A stretch of DNA of 45,026 bases from Planctomycetota bacterium (lineage in GTDB: Bacteria > Planctomycetota > UBA8742 > JACQVU01 > JANLHZ01), in assembly GCA_024653775.1 (NCBI GenBank), contig JANLHZ010000221.1, positions 1 through 45,026 of the forward strand, written 5' to 3'. This document shows, piece after piece, positions 29,791 through 38,527 of the stretch (position 1 is its first letter; each line of letters starts with the position of its first letter). Under the pieces are notes generated by a model. The model was not told the DNA's origin. It made no database searches and saw nothing but the letters and a program-made list of their open reading frames with translations. The position numbers were made by a program, and so were the translations under genes.

Positions 29791-32700
29791 ATGAGGGAAC
29801 GAAAACTCGAAAGCAGGATCGTCAGCGCCGCGGTGAAGCGTCCGGTGACGATAACGATGATCTTATTCGCGGTCATCGTGACTGGATTTCTTGCGCTTAC
29901 GAGGATGCCAGTGCAGCTTATGCCCGGCGGGATGACGTTTCCGGTGCTTTCGATTAGCGTGCCGTATTTCGATCCGACCGCGAATCCGAAGGAGGTCGAG
30001 GACGAGGTTACATCCCCCATCGAGGACGCGCTCGGCTCGATCTCCGGCATATCCCAGATTCGGAGCACGTCGAATTCCCGCGGCGCCAACGTGTTCATCG
30101 TCTTCGACGGAGCGGTCAACATGGACACCGTGTACGCGGAAGTGTACGACAGGATGGAGCGCCTCCGTCCGGAGTTTCCGGAAGGCGTCGACAGATTCAC
30201 GATCCGTAAATTCGACCCGAACGATCGCGAGGTCTACGAGCTTGGCGTGACGTTCGGCGAAGACGTGGACTCGCCGTTCTACGAGATCGAGAACAACATA
30301 GCGAAGCGGCTCGAGCAGGTGGATCACATCGCGGTGATCAACATTTCCGGAGCGTTCCAGAAGCAGGTGCGGATTCAGTTCGACCGCGCTAAACTGGAGT
30401 CCCACCGGATCAGCCTCAGCACCGCGTTCCAGAAACTCAGTCGCGACAACTTCGCGGACAGCGTCGGCACAGTCACCGAAGGCGGCCTCGATTATTACGT
30501 CCGCGTCGACGGCAGGATCGATTCCATCGAGGAACTGAACGACATCGACCTCGGCGGCGGGATTCGCGTCAAGGACGTCGCCGGCTATATGGTGAAGAAC
30601 GACAAGGGCGAGGAAATTTTTGTTCAGGGCGCGAGACTCGTATACGCCGTCGGGGAATGGCAGGACCGGATGAACGGAGAAATGCTCGTCCAGCTCGAGA
30701 TATTCAAGGAGACGGACACGAACTCCGTCCAGATCTGCAGGGAGATCGAGGAGGTTATCGAGGAACTGAAGAACGACCCTCAGCTTGCGGGATTCAGTTT
30801 CTATCCGTTCCACAACGACGGCGAGGCCATATCGAAATCGCTGAACTCGCTTGTTTCGACCTGCGTCATAGGCGCGATGTTCGCGGTCGTTATTCTGTTT
30901 CTCTTCCTTCGAAAAGTGCTTCTGACTCTCTTCGTCACGCTGAGCATCCCCGCGAGTCTTACGATGGCGCTCGTGATAATGTACTTCTACGGCGCGTCGA
31001 TCAACCTCCTTTCGCTTATGGGGTTTACGATCGCGGTCGGGATGCTGATCGACAATTCCATCGTCGTGGTCGAAAGCATATTCACGCGCATCGAACGGGG
31101 CGCCGGGAAGATTCGGGACGCTGTGATAGCCGGGGCGAGCGAAGTCGCGCTGGCGATTCTCATGGGGACTTCGACGACGATGGTCGTGTTCCTCCCGATG
31201 TACTTCTTCACGGACGAAGGCGTCACGTCCAGGATAATGTCCGACTACCTGAAAGAGATCGGCGTCCCGATTTGCCTCGCGCTGCTTGCGAGTCTTTTCA
31301 TAGCGCTGATCCTGATTCCGCTCGCGTCGCTCCTCCTTCTTCGCAGAAAGCGGAGCGAGACGACGTCCGAGGCGGATGCGGCGGTCGATCCGGAAGCCGC
31401 GAACCTCGGGAAGCACAAGTACATTTCGTTCGCGCGTAATCTGTACGTGAGGGCGCTCACGTGGTCGCTTTCGCACAGGATCGCGGTGATGCTGCTGCTG
31501 TTCGTCATCACCCTCGTGGCGTACTCCGCCGCAAGCTCGCTGGGCGTCACCGACCGCAGGCGCGGCTCGGAGCGAAGGTTCCGGATATACGCCGATTGTC
31601 CGGACACCTGGGACTGGATCGAGATGGAGAAGTTCGCGACCAGGGTCGAAAAGAACTTCACGACGGACGAAATGCTAGAAAGGCTGGATCTGAAGTACGT
31701 CAGGTCGAGCTTCCAGCCCGGAAATCTCAACATGACCTTCTACATGACTGACGAGGCGGACAAGACGCGCGAGCCTGCAGAGGTTACGGCTGAAGTCCTG
31801 AAACTTTGTCCGGAAACCGCTGGAGTGAAGTTCGAGACCGGAGGCTGGAGACGTGGCGGAAGGGTCGGCGGCGGTGGAGGCAGCGACGACGAGGAAGCCG
31901 TCACGATCCAGATTTACGGGAGGGACAGCGATCTCGTCACGGATATTTCAGAGGAGTTCAAAAGACGGGTGGAGGAGCTTCCGTTCGTTTCGAGCGTCGA
32001 CGCGGCGGAGGAGAACGCGCAGGAAATCCAGCTTGGACTCAGCCGAAGTCAGGCGCAGGCGGTGGGTATCGATCCGGGGAACGTCGCGCAGATTCTGAAC
32101 TTCGGGCTTTCCGGGCGCAGACTGCCCGAGTTCTATTACCGCGGGGAAGAGCTTCCGATGATAATGGAGTACGGAGAAGAGTACGTTGGCGGCATAGGCG
32201 GACTCTTCAGCATGCAGGTACAGACCGCGGCGGGGCTTACGAGCCTCGGGAACTTTGCGGACTACGAAGTCGTGGACACCCACCGCGCGATCAACCACAA
32301 CAACAGGCGCGTGAGCATGGGCGTTACGATCTACATCACCGAAAAGGATCTGCGCAAGGTCAAGGAAGGTCTCGAAGGCGTCGTCAGCACGTTCAATCTA
32401 CCCGCGGGATACGAGTTTTCCTTCGGCGATCGGTTCGACATCTTTGGCCGCGATCCGTTCTCGAGCACCGCGATGGTTATGGCGATTTTGCTCGTTTTCG
32501 TGCTTATGGGGGTTCTGTTCGAAAGCTTCATACTCCCGCTCGCGATAATGTTCAGCATACCGACGTCGTTTATAGGCGCGTACCTTATAACCTGGGCGAT
32601 CGGGATACAGATCGACTCGGTGTTCTACCTCGGACTCGTGATTCTGGTGGGCATCGTCGTCAACAACGCGATCGTGCTGATGGACAAGATCACGAGGCTT

Positions 32701-33000
32701 CGCAAGGAAGGATATTCAAGGCAGCACGCTATAATCGAAAGCGGCACGCTGCGGTTCAGGCCGATCATAATGACCGCGGCGACGACGATATTCGGGCTGA
32801 TGCCCATGGCGCTCGGAAGCGGCGGAGCGAGCGGTCCGCGGGGGATCAGCTACAATGGCTTAGGCGCCTGCGTGATGGGCGGAATGATGAGCGCTACGGT
32901 TCTGACGCTGATTCTCGTTCCGGTGATGTACACGATCATCGACGACGCACGCACGAGTTTCATGGGAACGGTGTCGCGAGCGTTCAGAAAAACGAAGTGA
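29791..33000 (+). CDS. RND-superfamily efflux transporter (AcrB/HAE1-like)
   Basis: Inner-membrane proton-driven pump subunit of 1,069 residues. It has the two-fold RND layout: TM1 at about 20-40 (VTITMILFAVIVTGFLAL), porter domain, TM2-6, large linker, TM7, second porter domain, TM8-12. In TM4, GMLIDNSIVVVES (Asp421, Asn422) carries one of the two Asp of AcrB; the D-N form is common in other branches. TM10-11 has GLVILVGIVVNNAIVLMDKI. A glycine-rich stretch (WRRGGRVGGGGGSDDEE, about 687-703) lies in the second porter half. No membrane-fusion or outer-membrane channel gene is next to it, so it must use partners encoded elsewhere. Substrate unknown. Confidence 0.94.
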   Translation: MRERKLESRIVSAAVKRPVTITMILFAVIVTGFLALTRMPVQLMPGGMTFPVLSISVPYFDPTANPKEVEDEVTSPIEDALGSISGISQIRSTSNSRGANVFIVFDGAVNMDTVYAEVYDRMERLRPEFPEGVDRFTIRKFDPNDREVYELGVTFGEDVDSPFYEIENNIAKRLEQVDHIAVINISGAFQKQVRIQFDRAKLESHRISLSTAFQKLSRDNFADSVGTVTEGGLDYYVRVDGRIDSIEELNDIDLGGGIRVKDVAGYMVKNDKGEEIFVQGARLVYAVGEWQDRMNGEMLVQLEIFKETDTNSVQICREIEEVIEELKNDPQLAGFSFYPFHNDGEAISKSLNSLVSTCVIGAMFAVVILFLFLRKVLLTLFVTLSIPASLTMALVIMYFYGASINLLSLMGFTIAVGMLIDNSIVVVESIFTRIERGAGKIRDAVIAGASEVALAILMGTSTTMVVFLPMYFFTDEGVTSRIMSDYLKEIGVPICLALLASLFIALILIPLASLLLLRRKRSETTSEADAAVDPEAANLGKHKYISFARNLYVRALTWSLSHRIAVMLLLFVITLVAYSAASSLGVTDRRRGSERRFRIYADCPDTWDWIEMEKFATRVEKNFTTDEMLERLDLKYVRSSFQPGNLNMTFYMTDEADKTREPAEVTAEVLKLCPETAGVKFETGGWRRGGRVGGGGGSDDEEAVTIQIYGRDSDLVTDISEEFKRRVEELPFVSSVDAAEENAQEIQLGLSRSQAQAVGIDPGNVAQILNFGLSGRRLPEFYYRGEELPMIMEYGEEYVGGIGGLFSMQVQTAAGLTSLGNFADYEVVDTHRAINHNNRRVSMGVTIYITEKDLRKVKEGLEGVVSTFNLPAGYEFSFGDRFDIFGRDPFSSTAMVMAILLVFVLMGVLFESFILPLAIMFSIPTSFIGAYLITWAIGIQIDSVFYLGLVILVGIVVNNAIVLMDKITRLRKEGYSRQHAIIESGTLRFRPIIMTAATTIFGLMPMALGSGGASGPRGISYNGLGACVMGGMMSATVLTLILVPVMYTIIDDARTSFMGTVSRAFRKTK

Positions 33001-33157
33001 AATCCCCAGCCCCGCTTTCGGCCCGAAAAAAAGGGCGCGAATACAATTTCATGTAAACAAATTGTTTGAACCTGTATTTGGCTGAGCTTCGCCTTTCCAG
33101 TCTTCTCCACATTTCTCGATCATCTTTGCGTCTTCGCGTCTTTGCGTGGGAACGGCT

Positions 33158-33202
33158 GGGACCGCGGACGTCCTCGTCCGCACAAGGCGCATGCAGTGCG
33201 CC
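33158..33202. mobile_element. Palindromic element, GGGACC family, copy 1
   Basis: GGGACC (33158-33163), then hairpin GCGGACG-TCCT-CGTCCGC (33164-33181), then hairpin GGCGCA-TGCAG-TGCGCC (33186-33202). The first hairpin is nearly constant in the copies at 36410-36427 (reverse orientation) and 36965-36982; the second is different in each. Confidence 0.65.
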
Positions 33203-33268
33203 CCTACGCATAATTCATCTGTAGCCTCCACCATGTCTTAACGCCAAACACGCAAGCGGAAGTTTATT

Positions 33269-33324
33269 GGACAGGATTCACAGGATGAGAACAAGATTTA
33301 GATTCCAATCCTGTTAATCCTGTC
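33269..33324. repeat. Inverted ACAGGATT repeat
   Basis: GGACAGGATTCACAGGATG (33269-33287) and ATCCTGTTAATCCTGTC (33308-33324) are nearly complementary. Sequences of this ACAGGATTNACAGGAT type are scattered through many bacterial genomes. The gap 33001-33670 holds this, the GGGACC element and an AT-rich palindrome, and otherwise no supported gene. Confidence 0.55.
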
Positions 33325-33583
33325 TATTTCCACTTGAGGCTGTGCGATAGAAAAGAACTCATGTCTCACGCAGATTTGAAGATACGGAGATCGCCGACCG
33401 TTTCGGAACATCGCAGCGCTCGTGCGCGGCACTCCAAAGCGGCAGCCTCCGCCACCTCGAAGTTATTAAAGGAATTGTGGACTTAAAACAGATATTCCCC
33501 GGATTCGGGCTATCTTCGGTATCCCATAAGCTTCGAAGAAGCTTCAAAGCTCTTAGAATACATTTATAAATAAAAAATTGCTT

Positions 33584-33620
33584 GCTACGATTCAAATTTG
33601 AAATTAATTTGAATCATAGC
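33584..33620. repeat. AT-rich palindrome, copy 2, upstream of the HTH gene
   Basis: GCTACGATTCAAATT (33584-33598) pairs with AATTTGAATCATAGC (33606-33620) with one mismatch. It lies 50 bases before the HTH gene and shares its core with 28163-28189 and 41734-41760, so it could be this regulator's operator. Confidence 0.6.
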
Positions 33621-33670
33621 TTCTTTTGTTGTTGACTTTTAGTCATAGAATCGCCAAAATATTTATCGAC

Positions 33671-34078
33671 ATGAAACCTGAGAACAATCCACAATCTAAA
33701 AATGGTAATGGGCACAGAGAACCGACGCCTAACGAAATCATAAATACGATTTCCGATGGACTGAAAAAACTGGGCCATCCGAGCACACCGAGTTTCATCG
33801 CGAGGCTGCTTAGCGTTACACAAGCGACCATCTGGAACTGGAAGCACAACTTACACGTACCGAACATGCGTCATTCTACTAGAATCGGTTTACTTGTTCG
33901 CCTCATCTCTAAGGCCGTCGCTGGCGACGTCGATGCATTCTACGCGCTTCAAAAAATGTCGCGCAAAGACGCGCCGGACATTCTTGCGCTCGGCTACCGC
34001 GGATTCATGGCGGTCACCGGCCTCGGCTGGTCGATCCCGATCGTCGAGGAGCGCAGCGTCACTCAGGACAAAGAATAG
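33671..34078 (+). CDS. Small helix-turn-helix DNA-binding protein
   Basis: The protein of about 135 residues, from ATG 33671, has a polar N-terminus, then IINTISDGLKKLGHPSTPSFIARLLSVTQATIWNWKHNLHVPNMRHSTRI (about 20-70). This reads as a helix-turn-helix (FIARLLSVTQATIWNWKH as the core), with a helical tail and a C-terminal region of Gly/aromatic residues. I do not recognise the exact family; XRE-like or transposon/phage-type regulators have similar cores. An in-frame TTG at 33626 is upstream but lies in AT-rich promoter sequence (TTGACT, 17 nt, CAAAAT). The AT-rich palindrome at 33584-33620 directly precedes it. The gene is convergent with metG and its stop is 19 bases from the metG end. Confidence 0.78.
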   Translation: MKPENNPQSKNGNGHREPTPNEIINTISDGLKKLGHPSTPSFIARLLSVTQATIWNWKHNLHVPNMRHSTRIGLLVRLISKAVAGDVDAFYALQKMSRKDAPDILALGYRGFMAVTGLGWSIPIVEERSVTQDKE

Positions 34079-34096
34079 TCGCGCTATGCGACTTGC

Positions 34097-36352
34097 TCAC
34101 GTCACATAATACCCTGGAGAAACGTCCTCCGCGGGGTGGATCAGCACGGGAACGTGCCCTTCCTTGTCCACGCAAAGCATCATTCCCTGGCTTTCACTTC
34201 CCGCCATCTTGCGCGGCGCGAGGTTCGCGAGGATCAGCACCTTCTTGCCAACGAGATCCTCGGGCCTGAAGAACGCCTTCACTCCCGCAAGCACCTTGCG
34301 CTCCTCCGCGCCGATATCGACGATCATCTCGACGAGTTTGTTCGACTTCGGCAGTTCGTTCACCGCCTTTATGAGTCCAACGCGGATATCGAGCTTCGCG
34401 AAATCGTCGTACTGGATCGTCGGCTTGATCGAAGCGAATTCCGGCGCCTTCTGTTCCGCGGACTCCCCCGCCTCCGCTGGCTGCGTATTTTCAGTTTCAC
34501 TCATTTTCTGCACCTTTTCTTTCCGAGCTTTAAGCGCGTCGATTTCGCGCTGGATAGTTTCCCCGTCGAGTTTTGCGAATATAGCCTTCCCCTCGCCGAC
34601 CTTCGTTCCCGCGGGGACGATGAAACCGCTTGCAGTTTTTGCGTGGCGAATTTTCTCAGTGATTGTCTCGAAGCTGTTGATTCTATTTTCTGGATTAACA
34701 CGTTCAGCGAATTCGCGTTCGATTCCGATTTCCTTCGCAAGTGCTTTCGCAGATTCCGGGATGAACGGATAGAGCAAGTGTGCAAGTGTTCCTATAATCT
34801 GACTTGCTACAAAAAGGCATGTACCACAAGCCTTGATGTCGTTCTTGCGCAGTTTCCACGGTGTCTTATCGTCAATGTATTTATTTGCATATCGACCGAT
34901 ATCGAGGATAGCCAAAGCCGCCGCCCTGATCTGGAAGTTCTTAAAACAACTTTTTACGATGTCGTTAACCATGTTATCGACGGTTGCGAGTGGATCTTGT
35001 AAGTCAAAGCCAATAGCCGCCGGCTCCGGCACCACGCCGTCGAAGTACTGCTTGATGAACTTCACTGTCCTTGACGCGAGGTTGCCGAAGACGTCGGCAA
35101 GTTCGGTGTTCGTGGTCTGCTGGAAGAATTCGAAGGTCCACTCGGAGTCAGCGGTCTCCGGGAGGGAGCGCGCGATGCACCACCGCGCGGCGTCGGAGGT
35201 GAACTTCGAGAAGAAGTCGTCAAGGTCGATGAACCAGCCGCCGCTGGTGGAGAACTTGCCGCCCTGAAGTTGATAGAATTCGTTCGCCGGGACGTTGTCA
35301 ACGATCTTGAAATTCAATTCCTTCTCAGGGCGTTCGATACCAGGCCGCTCGAAACGCGCGCCCTTCGCGATGCGCTCGTTTATCGCCTTGCAGGTCGCGG
35401 GGAAGGTGATCGCGTGGAAAGGAATGTTGTCCTTCCCGATGAAGTGGATTAGCTGCACATCTTCGGATTTCTCAGGCTGCCACCAGCTCCGCCACGCCTT
35501 TTCCGCCTCGATACCCTTGCCGAACTTGTTGTCCGCCCACTCGATGGTCGAGGAAATGTACCCGATGGGCGCCTCGAACCACACGTACAGCACTTTGCCC
35601 TTCGCTTCAGGATCGTCGATCGCGAGCGGAATTCCCCACTCGAGATCGCGGGAAATCGAAGTCTCGCGCAGCCCCTTTTCGATCTGATCGCCGAGAACCT
35701 TGTTGACGACGTTCGTCTTCCAGTAACCCTTGCGCTTCTCGAAGAAGTCGTTTTTCAGCCAATCCTGCGCCTTCCCGAGGTCGAGGAACCAGTTCTGTGT
35801 CTCCTTCAGTTCAACCGCGTTTCCCGTGAGCGCGCTACGGACATTCGTCAGCTCGCCGCTCTGGATCCAGTGGCCGCATTTTCCGCACTCGTCGCCGCGG
35901 GCGTCGGCGTGCCCGCATTTCGGGCATGTGCCGTGGACGAACCTGTCAGGAAGGAATCTTTTCGCGTCAGGATCGTAATACTGCGAGTCGAGTTTCTTGT
36001 TCACCCACCCGAGTTCTACGAGCTGCGCAAAGAACCACTGCGACAGCTCGTAGTGTACAGGATGAGTCGTCCGGCTGAAGTTATCGAACTCGATGCCGAG
36101 ATGGTCGAAGGTCTTTTTGATGTGCGTGTGCCAGCGATCGACCTGCTCCCTGGGCGTGACTCCCGCAAGTTCCGCGCTCAGCGTCACCGCGACTCCGTGC
36201 TCGTCGGTGCCGCAGATGTAGAGCGTCTCGTCGCCGTTTAACCGTCGGAAGCGAACGTAGATGTCCGCGGGAAGATACGCCCCAGCGATGTGCCCGAAGT
36301 GTATCGGACCGTTCGCGTACGGCAGCGCGCTAGTTACAAGGTATCTGGTCAC
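34097..36352 (-). CDS. metG: Methionyl-tRNA synthetase
   Basis: Charges tRNA-Met with methionine. The 751-residue protein has the HIGH-type motif in PYANGPIHFGHIAGAYLPADI (HFGH, about 18-21), a Zn knuckle CPKCGHADARGDECGKC (about 142-158), and the KMSKS equivalent KFSTS at about 350. The anticodon-binding helical region follows. The last 110 residues form a Trbp111-type tRNA-binding domain (YDDFAKLDIRVGLI...ANLAPRKMAGSESQGMMLCV), joined by a Ser/Glu/Ala-rich linker. The start is GTG 36352, with AGGGAG upstream. Length and domain order are typical of the two-domain MetG form. Confidence 0.97.
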   Translation of the reverse strand: MTRYLVTSALPYANGPIHFGHIAGAYLPADIYVRFRRLNGDETLYICGTDEHGVAVTLSAELAGVTPREQVDRWHTHIKKTFDHLGIEFDNFSRTTHPVHYELSQWFFAQLVELGWVNKKLDSQYYDPDAKRFLPDRFVHGTCPKCGHADARGDECGKCGHWIQSGELTNVRSALTGNAVELKETQNWFLDLGKAQDWLKNDFFEKRKGYWKTNVVNKVLGDQIEKGLRETSISRDLEWGIPLAIDDPEAKGKVLYVWFEAPIGYISSTIEWADNKFGKGIEAEKAWRSWWQPEKSEDVQLIHFIGKDNIPFHAITFPATCKAINERIAKGARFERPGIERPEKELNFKIVDNVPANEFYQLQGGKFSTSGGWFIDLDDFFSKFTSDAARWCIARSLPETADSEWTFEFFQQTTNTELADVFGNLASRTVKFIKQYFDGVVPEPAAIGFDLQDPLATVDNMVNDIVKSCFKNFQIRAAALAILDIGRYANKYIDDKTPWKLRKNDIKACGTCLFVASQIIGTLAHLLYPFIPESAKALAKEIGIEREFAERVNPENRINSFETITEKIRHAKTASGFIVPAGTKVGEGKAIFAKLDGETIQREIDALKARKEKVQKMSETENTQPAEAGESAEQKAPEFASIKPTIQYDDFAKLDIRVGLIKAVNELPKSNKLVEMIVDIGAEERKVLAGVKAFFRPEDLVGKKVLILANLAPRKMAGSESQGMMLCVDKEGHVPVLIHPAEDVSPGYYVT

Positions 36353-36380
36353 GAAATTGATTCTCCCTGGAAACCAAATG

Positions 36381-36433
36381 AGCGTTCAGGCGAGACTCCT
36401 GAACGCTTTGCGGACGGGGACGTCCGCGGTCCC
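36381..36433. mobile_element. Palindromic element, GGGACC family, copy 2 (reverse)
   Basis: AGCGTTCAGG (36381-36390) pairs with CCTGAACGCT (36398-36407); then GCGGACG-GGGA-CGTCCGC (36410-36427) and GGTCCC (36428-36433). It is the reverse order of 33158-33202, with a different first hairpin. Located 29 bases from the metG start. Confidence 0.65.
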
Positions 36434-36582
36434 GGTTTTCTTCGGGCATTCTGTCTTACAAGAAAGGTCTTTGCAAGGTTCACCGGCGCAATTGCGAAGC
36501 CGGGTGAATGACATTCATTCGTTGAACGACGCCCTTCGCTGGTGTAAGATCAAGATGTCTATAGTCAATGACGGAGATAACC

Positions 36583-36939
36583 ATGAAATCGCTGAAATTC
36601 GCATTGTTGATCGCGCTGTTTTTCGGTCTTTCGACCTCTGGCTGTAAAAAAGAGCCGGTCGACGAGAACGCAACCGACGATCCGGACGTGGTCGAAGTAA
36701 ACGGCGGTGGCGGCGCTGAAGGCGCGCAAGGGTCGCAGTCCACGGACGCTCCCGCTGCGGAAGTCAAGGTGTGGCGCGAAGGCAAGTGCGTCGCGTGCAA
36801 CGGCTCGATGGACGGCAAGGCCGAACTCAAAGCTACTCATAACGGCGTCGAGTATCATTTCTGCAACGCGGACGAAATCCCGACGTTCCAGGCGGACCCC
36901 GAGGCGATGATTTCAAGAGCCGAAGCCGCGGGGCATTAA
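36583..36939 (+). CDS. Lipoprotein with Cys-x2-Cys metal-site motif
   Basis: The 118-residue protein, from ATG 36583 (GGAG upstream), has a lipoprotein signal (FALLIALFFGLSTSGC, Cys about 21). A Gly/Asp/Glu-rich linker follows, and then a C-terminal domain KCVACNGSMDGKAELKATHN, followed by GVEYHFCNADEIPTF. The CxxC...YHFCN pattern resembles the TRASH/YHS type of small metal-binding module. A longer start at 36568 is possible but has no ribosome site. It lies between two palindromic elements and has no obvious operon partner. Likely envelope-located metal binding; the metal is unknown. Confidence 0.8.
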   Translation: MKSLKFALLIALFFGLSTSGCKKEPVDENATDDPDVVEVNGGGGAEGAQGSQSTDAPAAEVKVWREGKCVACNGSMDGKAELKATHNGVEYHFCNADEIPTFQADPEAMISRAEAAGH

Positions 36940-37050
36940 GAAACTATCGTAGGCGCCTGGGACCGCGGACGTCCTCGTCCGCAAAAGCCGTCAAACGTCT
37001 CGTTTGACGGCTCTGAATTATTGACGTCGCTTGCTTGAGACAGTTTCTAA
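36936..37050. mobile_element. Palindromic element, GGGACC family, copy 3 with outer stem
   Basis: TTAAGAAACT (36936-36945) and AGTTTCTAA (37041-37049) are inverted ends. Inside are GGGACC (36959-36964), GCGGACG-TCCT-CGTCCGC (36965-36982) and AGCCGTCAAACG-TCT-CGTTTGACGGCT (36986-37012, 12-bp perfect stem). TAAGAAACTGTC also starts the stem after dps (14157-14168). Confidence 0.68.
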
Positions 37051-37068
37051 ACCGCTTCGAGAAGCCCG

Positions 37069-38229
37069 ATGAACCTCCTTTTCGTAACCCAGAACCTTCC
37101 GCGGAGATTCGCAAGCTGCGGCGTTCAGCGGCAGTGGCATCTTGTCGAAGGACTCCTGAGCGATTTCGACGTCACCGTGGCTACATACGCGCACTCGGAG
37201 GCCGATTACGACGACGCGAAGAAACTCGAATCGCTCGGCGCCCATGTCGAACTAGTCGGCTTCGACAAGAAGCGTGACGGGAGCGACAGATTCTCTAATC
37301 GTCTTCCTGGGCGCTGCGCGGAACTCGCCTCGCAGACCGACTTCGAGGTTCTGCTGATCGCGAAGTTCTGGATGGGAATCTGCATCGATCCCGTGCTGGG
37401 CGCATCGAACCGCCGGCCGCTCGTGATCCTCGACGAGGTCGACGTAGAGTGGGTCCGCGAAATACGCCGGGCGGAGCTGATGGAAGACCCCGGCAGGAGG
37501 GACACGCTGCTTCTGGAGGTCCGGAAAATGAAGGACGCGGAACTTCGCTTCGCCCGCGCGGCGGACCTCGTACTTTGCGTAACTCCCGCGGACGAAAGCG
37601 TCCTGCGAACTGAAATCCCGGAAATGAAATCGCTGATCGTGCCCGTGGGACAGTATCCGGAGTACTACGAACCAAACGCTTTGGTTTCGAAGGAGCCGGG
37701 CAGCATCGTGTTCGTCGGGCACTACGCGCACAATCCGAACGTCGACGGAATCCTGTGGTTCGCGCGGGACGTTCTGCCGAAAATCCGCACGCGGATCCCC
37801 GCGGCGAAACTCTACGCCCTCGGCGGCGGCCCGCCCCCGGAAGTAGCGACGCTCGCAAACGATCCGCAGATCGTCGTTCCAGGCTGGGTCGACGACATCC
37901 GCGATTATCTTTTCCGCGCGGAAGTTTCGATCGCTCCGCTGCGGTTCGGGTCTGGAATCAAGGGCAAAATCACCGAGGCGTTCTTCTGCCGGCTTCCCGT
38001 CGTGACGACATCCATCGGCGCGGAGGGCATGGGACTCGCGCACGAATCGAACGCACTGATCGCGGACGACGCGGAGACTTTCGCTGGAGCGGTGGTCGAA
38101 CTGCTATGCGATGCTCCGAAACGCGCGCGCCTCGCGAACGCCGGCTACGAATTCGCCGTGGAACGCTTCGACGTCCGCGGCATCGCGCGGAGTCTTTCGA
38201 CGAAGCTGAAAAAGTGGACAGGTCGCTAA
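37069..38229 (+). CDS. GT4-type glycosyltransferase
   Basis: The 386-residue retaining glycosyltransferase has a GT-B fold. The N-terminal half (about 1-200) opens MNLLFVTQNLPRRFASCGVQRQWHLVEGL, where a Gly-x-x-x loop sits near the acceptor. The C-terminal half has VFVGHYAHNPNVDGILWF, LYALGGGPPPEV, VPGWVDDIRDYLFRAEVSIAPLRFGSGIKGKITEAF and PVVTTSIGAEGMG. The GSGIKGKITEAF/EG stretch is the nucleotide-sugar site of family 4. It may build a cell-envelope polysaccharide. GAGAAG precedes the ATG. It is isolated from other sugar genes. Donor and acceptor cannot be read. Confidence 0.92.
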   Translation: MNLLFVTQNLPRRFASCGVQRQWHLVEGLLSDFDVTVATYAHSEADYDDAKKLESLGAHVELVGFDKKRDGSDRFSNRLPGRCAELASQTDFEVLLIAKFWMGICIDPVLGASNRRPLVILDEVDVEWVREIRRAELMEDPGRRDTLLLEVRKMKDAELRFARAADLVLCVTPADESVLRTEIPEMKSLIVPVGQYPEYYEPNALVSKEPGSIVFVGHYAHNPNVDGILWFARDVLPKIRTRIPAAKLYALGGGPPPEVATLANDPQIVVPGWVDDIRDYLFRAEVSIAPLRFGSGIKGKITEAFFCRLPVVTTSIGAEGMGLAHESNALIADDAETFAGAVVELLCDAPKRARLANAGYEFAVERFDVRGIARSLSTKLKKWTGR

Positions 38230-38236
38230 CGACTCC

Positions 38237-38527
38237 TCAAATTCGATCGACCCAGTACTCCGGGTCGCGGCTAAGGTGCATAATCGCGTGGATCAATATT
38301 CCGTTGGATTCAATCGTGTAGACTACTCCGTACGGAAACCTGCCAACGAGACAAGGCCTGGCGGATTCATACACTTGAGGCCACGCACGCGGGAACTCCA
38401 GAATCGACTCGATCGCATCTTCGACTGCAAAGAAAAAGTCAATTCCGAGCCACGAATCCTGGTTTTCGTAATAGGCTATTGCATCGTCAAACTCTGCCTT
38501 GGCTTCCGGATGAAACGAAAACGTCAT
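38237..38527 (-). CDS. ParE/RelE-family toxin
   Basis: The 96-residue toxin of a type II pair has the small ParE/RelE fold: FSFHPEAKAEFDDAIAYYENQD at the start, FFFAVEDAIESILEFPRAWPQV in the middle, and the end FPYGVVYTIESNGILIHAIMHLSRDPEYW. The final His-x2-Arg-x-Pro pattern is typical of ParE-like proteins. The start overlaps the antitoxin stop by four bases (ATGA). The cell target (gyrase for ParE, ribosome for RelE) cannot be decided from sequence. Convergent with the glycosyltransferase, 7 bases between stops. Confidence 0.9.
   Translation of the reverse strand: MTFSFHPEAKAEFDDAIAYYENQDSWLGIDFFFAVEDAIESILEFPRAWPQVYESARPCLVGRFPYGVVYTIESNGILIHAIMHLSRDPEYWVDRI

Noticed and set aside
29863-31476. 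537-codon frame antisense to the RND gene
   Set aside because: Arg/Asp/His-rich composition typical of a shadow frame; the RND protein on the other strand is unmistakable.
31806-33056. 416-codon frame on the plus strand within the RND gene
   Set aside because: Alternate-frame shadow, rich in Arg, Gly and Ser, with no family features.
33351-33570. Open stretch reading ...DTEIADRFGTSQRS... upstream of the HTH gene
   Set aside because: Protein-like and faintly similar to regulator sequence, but it has no start codon after the preceding stop; at most a gene remnant.
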